Source of the DNA: Monarcha castaneiventris obscurior
Taxonomy: Eukaryota; Chordata; Aves; Passeriformes; Monarchidae
Reading direction: 5' to 3'
NCBI GenBank assembly: GCA_026261815.1
Contig: JAMPIT010000493.1
Span: 7,953,501-8,017,500 of the forward strand
Length of the DNA stretch: 64,000 nt
A model generated the notes under the pieces. The model had not been told where the DNA came from and ran no database searches. It worked only from the letters and a program-made list of their open reading frames with translations. Below, piece after piece: positions 15,201-24,555 of the stretch; positions within the stretch are counted from its first letter, which is position 1; each line of letters opens with the position of its first letter. The position numbers were made by a program, and so were the translations under genes.

Positions 15201-18200
15201 TTCACTTTCATTTTGTTATTAATATTCTCTCTACTGGGGTTGAAGAGAATTCGAAGTTGAGAAGAGAACCACAAAGTGTGATTTGGGAATTCAGAAATTC
15301 CAAGCAATTTGTGCTTAAATGTATTACTGACCAATACATCAACTGTGATCTCACGAAACACTCAGACACCTTTTAAAAAAACCTCAAAAGCCCAAACCAA
15401 CAAACCCAAGCAGTCTAATAATCTCCAGTGAGAAGGATGGACATTCTCTGCCAAGGTGCTCATAAATCTTGAAGCATTGTAGGTGACTGCTGAACTGAAA
15501 TTAAAAGTGCAAGTCAGTGGAATATGATCCAATGATGTCAAAATGCTACACGTCTCTTTTTTGAGCTGAAATGTTGGTATTTTACTGGTTGGGTGGATAA
15601 CCTTTCTTCACTGCTGATTTTTCAGTGTACTGACACCCCACAGAGCTCACCCTGCTTCAGAGCAGTTCCACCTCCTGTGTGAAGGTTTTTGAAGATCACA
15701 GTCCATGTTTACCCAACTGTGCCTCATAAACACAAAAAAAATCCCTCAAACATTAAAAAATGTCTTCCTACCGTAAACACAACCTATTTTTCAAGCTCTT
15801 CACTTTCAAGGACAATCTTCTTTTTCATGAGGCAAGTAGGCAAATATTTAAATTTGACATTCACTGGCAGACAAAAAAACCCCACAGCCCAACAAAGAAC
15901 TCTGGCTACTTCAAACACTTTATTTTAGTTTAAATTATTTTAGAGATACTAGGATTTGACAACCTTTTTTTTTAAAAAAAAACTTGTTGCCATTTGTCAA
16001 GGATTTGGGCCCCCACAGGGAATTTTTGTTTCAAATGGAAATTGCAGTATGTACTATTTTGCTTAACCCCAAAACCATCAAGAGGATTGCAGAGCAGGTG
16101 CACTGGCAGCTTACTTCTCTTTTAAGCACCACCACTTGACTGACCAGATCTTAAACTGAATCTTCATGTAACTACTCTCAATTCAGGAAATCTACTCTCA
16201 ATTTACCCACACTGAAGATTCCCAAAATGTACTCAAGTTTTATTACATGCAAATTGGATACTTCTGAGATCGTTTCTGCATATTAACTAAGTCTGAATCA
16301 AATTTCACCTCTAAGTTTGAGGCAATACAAAAGCAGAAAATGTCCACTTCTACACCACTCAAATTTCACAGCTCTATTTGGAGGAAAAAAATTGATTTGC
16401 CAACAGCCTCCTGCTGCCACAGTTGGACTATTGACAGGATCCAGATCCCCTCGAGTGTCTCAGCACTACATTTCTATCTAGCACAAGCTTCTTTTAAATG
16501 GCAAGTCCTTCACTGGTCATCTCCCCAAGTGCTGAAGCAGTCTGCAGTGGTTACCTGTCCCTATTTTGAATTCTCTAATTGAAGAGCTGCCTGTAATTAA
16601 GATTAAAAGGTAAACAATTCTATTCCCATGGCACGTTTAATCATAGATACTGATAATTATAGTCTACACTTAGGATAATCTACTAAAATAATTTATATTA
16701 CATGTATTTAAGCAAACACACTAATGATATTTGAAAAAAAACGAAGTTACTCAAGTAACAGTCTGAACACCCAAAACCAGAATTTACTTAAAAACCCAAA
16801 CCATTGCTTTATTTTTTTATTTCCATCTATTCAACCTACTTGGTTCAAATGCTGACCCTGTCTGAATTTAGAAATGAAACACAGTTTAAAAGGACCAAAA
16901 CCCTTGGCTCTATTTTCATTCACAGACTGAAAGAAGAAAAGGGAAAGTCATATCTACTCTTTACCTCAGGAGAATACAAAATTTAAAACTACTTTAACCA
17001 TCTTTAACACATCTGCTGGTTTATGTAAACAGAGTATCTGAATTAACTATAGACATCAGTGTCCAGAACACAGAAAGATTATATCACAACTAAACATGAC
17101 TTTCATGCTCTTCAGCTTTAGTAGTATTCAATCACCATACACGTGTAGGCTAACAAAAATCTCCAAAATCCAGTTTTGCCTTGTCTTACTGATGTTACAC
17201 ATCCCTCTCCTCCAGCAAACACAGCCTTTCAGCCCAACATTTCAAATATTGGACTGGTGGATGGAAGTCCTTCAGAACAAGTAACTCTGCCAGAACCACT
17301 GTCCTGTTTAAACAGGGACAGAGTGGTGGCTGCATTGGTCTGACCTGAAAAATAAACACTGGTTTCAGCCTCTTTTGATTTGAAAATTCACAACTGGTCT
17401 CATTTCTCTTCTCTAAGAACTTTCCCTTCCTCATCATTTCTCAGTACTTGGGCTCCCCAGCTCAGAGTTCCTGCTCACAGTTGCCATGGAGAGGATAAAC
17501 TTGGTAGGAGCATTGGGGAGAGAAAAGAGACCAAGGAGTTTCAGATACTTCAGCAACCTGTCACAGGAGAAGGGGGAAATACAGAACAAACCCCCACCCC
17601 TCCAGTCACACTCCACTAATTGACCCCAGAAATGACTTTCAATTTTCCCCAAAAAAAGATTTAAATTTTGGCTTCAAGTTCCACAAGCAAAGTCAAGCCA
17701 CACTACTCTTACACAAAAGTCCATCTTTAGTAAAGTCAAACTGGGCTGGTTTTGTTTTCCAGATCGTGAGTCACTGCAAAAACTTCTCAACATAAAGACC
17801 AGCTGGCAGTTATATATGATGTCCTGGAAGCACGAGCACTCCTTAGAGAAGACGCCCTCTCCGACATTTTCCTTCCTCCTGGAAACTCTGCCTTTTGATT
17901 GCCCTCAAACTCCCTGAGACCCTCCTATTTTGGTTTGGTTTTAATAAACACACACTTGCTGTCCCGTATTATTGCTTTGCACCAGGAATGTTTCAAATGG
18001 CACTGTGCAGCAACACACAAGTTTTTGTTAGATACCACTGAGAAAACTGGAAACAGTTGATGAAAATGTGTAAGAGAACCTTTTTTTGTATTTTCCTTTC
18101 ACAGCAGAATGCAGAAACTGGGTAGAGCTGCATGTTTGCCACAGCAGTATCCAAACTGGTTCTTTAATTAAAAGTCAACCTCTTGGGAGAACATTTGCTC

Positions 18201-20246
18201 AGCTTCCACCAAAGAAAAAAAAGTAGTAAAATGAATAAGTTTAACATAAAATAAGAATATATTATGAAAAGCAGTGCCAAAATAGAAAAATCTAAATCTT
18301 TTTCTTGGGATGGGCTGAAATTAAAGGCTTTGACTTTTACAAAACATTTTTTTCCCTTTTAAAAACGCCAACATGATAATCATGTTTCTAATAATCACAA
18401 GTCAAACAGTCTCTTCCAGAAAAACTTTCTGAAAGAATAAGATGTGTTTGTAACTACTTGTAGATGCAGTTCCAATTTGAATATTACTCTGCAGTAATCA
18501 CACCTAACCCAAATTTATTTATTTTGTCTGGAGAACAGAAAAAATCAGCCATAAATAAGATTAAACTTAAAAACTAAGCCAACATTAAAAATTAAGCATT
18601 CCAAGCACCACAAAAGCTTTGGAAGTTGAAACACAAATGAAAAAATAACTGGTTATTAGGCTAGATCCTGAGTGCACTCACATCACACAAATTCTCACAC
18701 GTGTTCCTAAGTAAAGTTTGACTCCTGCCTTGCCTTGTACAAAAGTAGGTCTTTATGTTCTTTTTAAACCGTATAATTTTTGGCTGCTTCTTTTCTCAGT
18801 TTGCACACCTTTCATCAGTACACTTTTAAATCAAACTAGGGTTCTTGACTGATTTGACAGTAAAATTTTAATTTCTCAACATTATGGCCATCAGCAGTCC
18901 CTCAGGAGCCAGGAATACAAACCCTCCTATATTCTATAGCATCATTTCAACATTTGGATAACCAACGCAAGACAAGCAGCAGATGAGACCACTCTGAGAA
19001 GGACTCAGAGGCACAACCCTTTTGTGCCTAGAACCCAGGCAAAGAAAAAAATCCAACCAAAACTACAGGTAGCACTAACAGAATGATTCTCAGGAAGAGT
19101 TAGACAATTTCTTGGGACACACTCAGGATAAGCTGTAACTAATTTCAGAAGTTAGTGGGCCCTGAGAGCCAGCCCCAACCTACAAAAATCCACATTTATT
19201 CACCTTACACCTGTTCCATGCAACACAACGAGCACTTACGGAATTTTACTGCGGATCTACAAAAAAAGTTTGCACAATAAAGTCATCTGCAGCACATGAA
19301 ACTATTCTACCTTTTACAATACACATACTTGTATACAGGCGAGGTATTTGCTGCTCAGAGCACTCTTCAGATAAGCTGCCAATTTACAAGTCAATGCAGC
19401 AGCATCAGCCCCAGATTTATTCCTTTGGCCTTCTACACAATTTCTTTGTTAAGACTTGTCTTCTACATTTTTCATGACTGGCATGATGAACTAGTGACCG
19501 TTCCCTCTAGAGCACAAATCAAAGTGCAGATCACTAAATGGTAAACTAAGAGCATGCTGGGTTTCATTTAGAGAAGAGGGTACCCCAGGTAGGATGTTTG
19601 GGAGGCTGGTAAATCTTCTCACATGGCAGACAAAAGAGGCTGCATATCTTAATGTCGTATCTCAGTGTCTCCACTTAGATAATTCTTCAAGAGCATGAAA
19701 ACGTGTTCAGATAAAAAATTACTACAGACACACCAAATGCAGCACCTGGTTTCCAGCTAAATTCTTTCACTCTGAAGATAAAAGCACACTGTGAAGTAAC
19801 TGGTTAACAGAAGCAATGGTCAATCCCTGCAAATGCTCAGACTAGCAAAATCCATCTAAAAATATTATTTAATGTATTTTAAGACAAGTATTTTGGCTCC
19901 CAACTCCAGTGTTGTGCATTTGCTTGTTTGACACACTGATGATGATCTCAGCTGAAATCTAGATGTATAGCTCTTCCTAAAACTAGTTTTCCCAGTTTCT
20001 GATGAAGAAAAACCAAGAAACAAAAAATAAAGGACTTCTAGGCATCTTGATTAAACCCTTCCCTTAAAATTCTGCAACACATGAAAAATAATTAGTAACT
20101 ATAATGCAAAAGTGACAAGCCTCAAGTAGAATTTACAGTGGACAGGGAATGGCAAAAATGTTTAGTGATACAAGATACAGAGGATACCTGTCCTAACTGT
20201 TCATCCACCTTCTGGGGATGCACAGGGGTGAGAGGGAAGGGACATT

Positions 20247-20277
<31 letters not shown>

Positions 20278-23200
20278 CCCTCTACCAAAGTACATCCAGC
20301 AGAAGAAGAAATAACTTATTCACACAATATGTTTTTCCTGTACCATGACTAAGTGGTATATTAAAGACATTTTATCTTTTCTAATATTTTGTTTCTTTAA
20401 ATAGTTTAATAATGTAATTTTATATTATAACAATATTAATTTTACTATCATATTATAGTAGAAAGTACTTCTACATCTAAGTTCAAGATAAAGTATAAGC
20501 TCCCCATCAGAGCACAAAACCTGAGGCTTTCTTGGCCAGGGACATTGCTCTGTGATCTTTTAATTCATTGTTCGACTAAGTTAGAAAAAACTGTCCCCCA
20601 CTTAAGTGGGATGTGATTTATGTTTAAAAGCTTGGTTGGCAGGAGAGTTTGACTGGGATGGCAATTATTCAATACCCTGCTCTCAAAAACAGTCTTCAGC
20701 ACCTAAGACTACATCCTGAAAGTGGCTGTAATTCAGGTTGCACTGACTGAGGGAAGGTAAGAGGAGAAGGATTGTTCATCATCTCTCCTGGCAAAAAACC
20801 TGCACAATTCTGTCAGGAGGCAGTTTAAAGCAAGGGAGGAGACACTCCTTCAAGCCCTCCAGCTCAGCACAGGAGCTCTGCCACTGTGTTACAATTTGAC
20901 TGGCTTGAAGACAAGGATATGAAATAACCCCTCCTGTATCTAAACGCAGCTGAGGACCAACTCTGGCTCGGAGTGCACCCCAGTCAAACAGCTCTGGAGC
21001 CCCTGCAGGAACACTGGAGACACAACTGCACCCCTGCCCTCACCTCCTCTCTGCACTGGCCCCCATCAGACACAGAGATACTGATGAGCTATAAAGCCCT
21101 TCCTTGCCTATCAATGCTGCTCTGGTGTCCAGCAACTCTTGCTGGACTATGACAAGACAGATTTCCATCAGTGCCACCCCTGCACAGCCACGCTCCCAAA
21201 GCAGGAGTTTGTCCACAATGAGACACGGACTGAGCTGCCTGAATGAAAAGTTTGTACTTTTTTCCCAAAATGGCAAGAGAGTATCTGGGAGAGAGGGAAG
21301 GAGGGAGGGAGACCTTTAGGCAAACGCTGAACTAATGAGAACCACCAGTAAATTGCCAAAACAACAACACAAACGTTTTAACTCTCAGAAACTCTGTACA
21401 GAGCAAAATCACCTACAGATAAAAATGCTTACACTGACACTTCTCTCAAGGAAGTTAACTGAAGTCATCCTGACCAAGTGAGAAATAAACATATAAATTA
21501 TCAAAATGGTTTCTGATACCTCTAAATACCACATAAAACCTGTCTATGCTTGTACAACAATGCACACAGACCTATCTTCTGATTTGCCAAAACACTTAGC
21601 ACATTTGAAAAGAGGCATACACCCATTCTCTGCAGAACTCATTTTAAACCTGGCTGCTCATGTAAAAAACATTATCCTGACCTAGTCAGCTAAAATAATA
21701 AAAATATTATTTCCCTGACATAAGCATTCCCAAAAAAAGTAATAAAAATGAAAGCTATCACAATTAAGCAGAAAATGGAGAGTTAAAAGTCAAGAGAGTA
21801 TTTTGGAGCTTTTTTCTTCCCTGAAGCCAGATCTCAATCTTTGAGTAATAAATAGTCAAAAAACTTCAATTTGATTGCAGGACATTCCTGCAACAGGTTT
21901 ACTAACATCTTTAAAAAAATATCTCTAAACAGATTTAGTAATGTATGTACTTATTTTGATTCATTTGGGTTCTTGAGCATATGGATATAAGTTTAAAAAA
22001 TATATATAGACAAAAACACAGAGCTTTTTAAAGTACTATCATGAAGTCACAGAATAAGCTGATACCATTAACTCACCCAAATAAAGACAAATGACACATC
22101 TAGAAGCCAGTACTTCCCCCTTTTTAAAAGTCATCAGCTAACTACTCGGAACTACATTCCTTTTTTAATTAAGATGCAATGCATTCACACCAACAACCTG
22201 TTCCTCCCCTCTTCTAAACTGGCCAAATACTCGTATAACAGCAGTGTCTGCCATCCTGTAGCCCAAATCATACCAGGTTACCTCTAAGTTGAACTACTCT
22301 CCTGGTTCAGAGACTTAAAAAAAAATATATATATATTCTAAGCTTGAACTCCATTCTGGAATGAGTTCAAATAAATCCAAAGTGCTTAAGCTTAAATAAA
22401 TGAATTTTTGAACCTTGGTGAATGAACCAATTAAGGACAAACAGAAATGCAGGCCTTAAAAATTTCCCAATTTTTTTCACTAGAATTAAAAAAGAAAAAA
22501 ATCAAAATTATGTTTAATGAATTTTAACCCAAATATGAGTTTTAAAGGTTGCTATATCTTAAGCTAAACGCAGTATTTAAATGCAAGACCTCTGACTCAA
22601 CCTCCACCTTTTAATCTTTGTGTTGAACTCAAAACTAGGTTTACATCCTTGCAATGAGGCCCTGTGCACTTTTCCCCAAACTATAACAATGCAATCTCCA
22701 TTTTGAACAATGCACCTCATTTCCCTCCCTGGAAAGCTACTTTTGTCTTAAAGCCAGTAAATGCTGGATCCAGTTATAGCTCTGATCTCAAGAGCCTAAA
22801 AATCCTCGGTGTTTATGGTTTTTTAGGTTTTTTAAGCCACTTCAACTTACATGTGCTTCCTTTCCTTTCAACATCAAGTTGTATTTGCAAGCACAAGCGA
22901 GCCTTTCCTGTATTTAATTGAAAGGACCTCTTTGCAAGGTATGCCTCTCGTTTCCCTTGTTTTCAAATTTAAACTGAATGCTCCACACACTTTTGACATT
23001 GTTTGCAACACGTCCTGGTGGATCGCGCATTTCTGCGGTCACCAGGTTCCTCACGAGTATTTGCAAAGCATCCCCTTGTTCCAGCAAGTGCCGCCCGCCC
23101 TCCCTGCTCTTCTCCGTGCATGCGTTTGTGAGCATCTTCCAATGCTCCCAACGTCCCCGGGGTTGCCACTGGTTATTTGCATACCCCTCTCCCTGGGAGT

Positions 23201-23955
23201 CCTTGCGGGCATCCCTCACATCCTCACATGGGAGTGCGGACCGTATTTGTCAACCTAGAGGGAGCATGTGGGGTGCCCTCGACTTGTTTGAGTTCGCCCA
23301 CGGACTCTCTACCTGGGGTGCTGCTGTAGGTGCTGTGGCTCCTGAAGCTGCTCTCAGTGCAATAACTGGCATCGTCTTCATCCTCCATCTCTTCGGGGTA
23401 GTCAGAGTCGTCGTCGTCCTCCTCCTCCATTATCTCCTCCTCCTCTTCCTCCTCGGAGTCCTGGTTATCCTCGGGGTCTCCCTCCTCCTCCTCCTCGGAC
23501 ACCATGCTCTCCTCCTCCTCCTCCTCGCTCTCATGATCGTCGTACACCACTTTGCTGATGCTCCTCCTGGACGAGGCAGCCCTGCCTTGGCTGTTGCAGC
23601 TGCCTCCTGCGCCTCCTCCTCCCCCTGCTCCTGCCGCCCCGGCCCTGCCCCTGCCCTTACCGCCGCTGCCTCCCCCACCGGGGGTGCTGCTGCCGCCGCC
23701 GCCCGCCTTCCTCTTGCCGCCCCCCCTGGGCGAGGCGGCGGCGGCGGCGGGCGACGAGGCCTGGGCAGCGCCGGCTCCCTTCTGCTTGGGCCCCGCCGTC
23801 TCCGCCTGGGCCGCGGCCGCCCACCTGCCGCGGCTGCTGCCGCGCTGCCGGGAGCGCAACCCGCCGATGGGGCCCGCCGGAGCCGGGGCGCTCGCCGGAG
23901 CGGCGGCCGCCGCCGGCTGCTGCTGCTTGGGCGGCCTGCCGCGCCGGCCCCGCAT
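48..23955 (-). CDS. BPTF: BPTF, nucleosome-remodelling factor subunit (5' seven coding exons; gene continues past the left edge)
   Basis: BPTF is the largest NURF subunit. It works in the nucleus with an ISWI ATPase (SMARCA1/SMARCA5) and RBBP4/7, reading histone marks and sliding nucleosomes. Coding exons on the minus strand are 23955-23313, 11815-10993, 4443-4220, 4066-3866, 3365-3177, 563-399 and 223-48. All have AG/GT borders, and their phases join in frame for 807 codons. Residues 1-135 are basic and low complexity, about 141-195 are a Glu/Asp tract, about 251-312 are the DDT domain, and about 402-444 are a C4HC3 PHD finger. A WHIM-like motif (GYDRHRRKYWFLNRR) sits near 475-486, followed by an acidic, poorly conserved linker. 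The remembered human protein matches closely in the DDT/PHD part. The C-terminal PHD finger and bromodomain lie outside the window. The start is the ATG of MRGRRGRPPK, as in human. Confidence 0.95.
363..397 (+). repeat. ATT/AAT microsatellite at a splice donor
   Basis: Imperfect ATT triplets on the plus strand, reading AAT on the transcribed strand. They begin at the GT of the BPTF exon 6 donor. Confidence 0.8.
399..563 (-). CDS. BPTF: BPTF coding exon 6 (165 nt)
   Basis: The acceptor is tttcttag|AAGAAACT and the donor GACATAG|gtaataata. It encodes ETGQMIPSSGFAAPPQ and PDVENSSGSELGSGQNDS, then a Ser/Asp-rich stretch ending SQASEDI. The similarity to human is modest (NLENSNSSSELNSSQSES). The assignment rests on this plus phase and position. 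The donor runs directly into an AAT repeat. Confidence 0.82.
3177..3365 (-). CDS. BPTF: BPTF coding exon 5 (189 nt)
   Basis: The acceptor is ttactatag|AGGCAACAG and the donor CTCTCAG|gtacag. It encodes EATVVGDKSNSV, DNTTNPSAGENSCSEG and NVAEKKVASELPLELS, recognisable against human VGDKGNSV and MAEKKVASELP. Its length is a multiple of three, so like exons 4 and 6 it could be skipped in frame. Confidence 0.88.
3366..3865 (-). other. BPTF: BPTF intron 4
   Basis: A 500-bp intron with nothing beyond splice signals. Confidence 0.75.
3866..4066 (-). CDS. BPTF: BPTF coding exon 4 (201 nt, acidic linker)
   Basis: The acceptor is tattgtag|ATGAAATT and the donor TCAGAAG|gtaaag. It encodes EILDIIRARKGEIAEDKN followed by a Lys/Glu/Asp-rich linker. 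The first ten residues match human (EILESIRAKKGD, from memory) and the rest diverges. It is in phase with exons 3 and 5, and 201 nt is a multiple of three, so skipping would keep the frame. Confidence 0.88.
4220..4443 (-). CDS. BPTF: BPTF coding exon 3 (224 nt)
   Basis: The acceptor is ctcctacag|AGAGGAAG and the donor AAATG|gtagga. It encodes EEDSESEKDKKIWYYSTK, then LAELIECLDKDYWEADLC and DEMREEVHRHMDVTEDLTNK, closely matching the human segment after the WHIM motif. The entry phase (one base, completing ATA) and exit phase (one base) fit the neighbouring exons. Confidence 0.92.
6480..6660 (-). mobile_element. Probable decayed CR1 LINE 3' fragment
   Basis: The plus strand reads TAGAATCAGAGTCACTTCAG, then CTGGAAAAAACCTTTGAGAT and CAAGTCC, resembling the antisense of an avian CR1 3' end (agaatcac..ggttggaa..gacctttaagatcat..agtcc). 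It is highly diverged, and the right boundary is a guess. Confidence 0.4.
8805..8856 (+). repeat. GATA/GACA tetranucleotide microsatellite
   Basis: Imperfect GATA/GACA units in BPTF intron 2. Confidence 0.85.
10993..11815 (-). CDS. BPTF: BPTF coding exon 2: DDT domain and PHD finger 1 (823 nt)
   Basis: The acceptor is ttattccag|GTAGGAG and the donor ATCAT|gtaagt. The encoded block from RPRSPILEEKDIPPLEF onward is nearly identical to human BPTF. The DDT domain spans roughly EHIMNVIAIYEV to VLLKAVLREEDTS. The PHD zinc ligands are visible in CRVC, CCETC, YHLEC and CEVC. The exon ends in GYDRHRRKYWFLNRR, a WHIM-type motif. DDT/WHIM regions in this family contact the ISWI partner. Confidence 0.95.
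14318..14552 (-). mobile_element. CR1 LINE, 5'-truncated 3' fragment
   Basis: The plus strand reads antisense to the CR1 3' end: GGAATCACAGAATCATTAAG, AAGATCAAGCCCAACCATCA, TTTTTAACACCTCCAGGGGT, TTTCCTAATATTTAATCC. The octamer-like tail is at the left, so the element points to the minus strand. No coding capacity remains. Confidence 0.85.
20247..20273 (+). repeat. (AC)n microsatellite
   Basis: 27 bases of uninterrupted AC dinucleotide in BPTF intron 1. Confidence 0.95.
23313..23955 (-). CDS. BPTF: BPTF coding exon 1 (643 nt)
   Basis: The exon starts at the ATG of MRGRRGRPPK and ends at donor CCCAG|GTAGAG after STYSSTP, leaving one base of a Gly codon. It encodes 214 full residues: an AT-hook-like basic start, Ala/Gly-rich low complexity with GCC/GGC triplet runs, then SKVVYDDHES and a long Glu/Asp tract from GAG/GAA runs, then SYCTESSFRSHSTYSS. 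The KVVYDDHES and SYCTESSFRSHS blocks match my memory of the human protein. The Ala/Gly stretches differ, as expected for low-complexity DNA. Confidence 0.93.
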
Positions 23956-24102
23956 CGCTGGGCGCTGGCCGAGGGGGAAGGGAGGGGAAGGGCGGCTCGG
24001 GAGGGCGCTCGGAGTCCGGACAGGCGGCTACGGGCAAGCTCCGCGCCCCGCGGAGGGCGCGGGGCCGGGGCGGGGGGGGGGCCGGGCCGAGCGGGCCGCG
24101 GC

Positions 24103-24150
24103 TCAACGCGAATCGCCGGCGCCCCGCTCCGGATCGCCGCCGGCCGCCAT
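24103..24150 (-). CDS. Candidate upstream ORF in the BPTF 5' UTR (15 codons plus stop)
   Basis: The ATG inside the YY1-like motif has a good context (AAGATGG). It opens MAAGGDPERGAGDSR and stops at TGA, about 150 nt before the BPTF start. It would act as a uORF only if transcription starts upstream of it, which is inferred here. No function of the peptide is claimed. Confidence 0.4.
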   Translation of the reverse strand: MAAGGDPERGAGDSR

Positions 24151-24154
24151 CTTG
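24143..24154 (-). promoter_or_regulatory. BPTF: YY1-type motif (CAAGATGGCGGC) in the BPTF 5' region
   Basis: The minus strand reads CAAGATGGCGGC, the classic YY1 core-promoter element usually located just downstream of the TSS. It lies about 190 bp upstream of the BPTF ATG and itself supplies an upstream ATG. Confidence 0.7.
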
Positions 24155-24218
24155 TTCCCCGCCTGCGCCTCGGCCGCTCCGCGCTGACTGGGGGAAGCGG
24201 CACCAGGCCCCGAGCGCC

Positions 24219-24226
24219 TCACGTGA
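24219..24226. promoter_or_regulatory. Palindromic TCACGTGA E-box
   Basis: A perfect USF/TFE-type (CLEAR-like) palindrome in the BPTF CpG island, about 65 bp upstream of the YY1-like motif. It sits where an activating E-box would be expected. Confidence 0.55.
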
Positions 24227-24299
24227 CCGCCGCGCCCGCCGCCGCCGCCAGGGGGCGCACCTGCCACGGCCGTGAGGGAGCCGCCGCGACGGGGCGGCC

Positions 24300-24555
24300 C
24301 CGCGACCCCCGGACCCGGCACCCAGCCCGACACGGACACCAAACCCGGACCGAACCCGAACCCGATCCCGGCACCGACCGCCGACCCCGGATCCGGCACC
24401 GACACCGACCCCAGGCACCGACAACGGCGCTGACACCGACCCTGGCACCGACCTTCGACACCCACATCGGCACCGACCCCCAACCCGAACCCGTCAGCGA
24501 CTCCCAGCACTGACCCCGAACCCGGCACCGACCGCAGGCACCGGCACCGCCCCTT
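24300..24555 (+). repeat. Degenerate GC-rich tandem repeat (CACCGACCC-like)
   Basis: Many imperfect copies of GGCACCGACCC and AACCCGAACCC units, about 6-12 bp in period, upstream of the BPTF promoter. All frames stay open for long stretches because of the repeat, which explains the long spurious ORFs here. Confidence 0.7.

Larger units (their letters stand above)
11816..23312 (-). other. BPTF: BPTF intron 1 (11.5 kb)
   Basis: The large first intron typical of this gene. It contains one CR1 fragment (14.3 kb), a CA microsatellite (20.25 kb) and short TA runs (22.3 kb). The last part toward exon 1, about 23.0-23.3 kb, rises in GC content. I saw no additional exon with protein similarity. Confidence 0.7.

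Noticed and set aside
22978..24513. 511-codon plus-strand ORF antisense to BPTF exon 1
   Set aside because: It is the shadow of a GC-rich CpG island and of the CCGACC repeat. The composition is Ala/Arg/Pro-rich with no recognisable domain, and the minus-strand BPTF exon explains the region.
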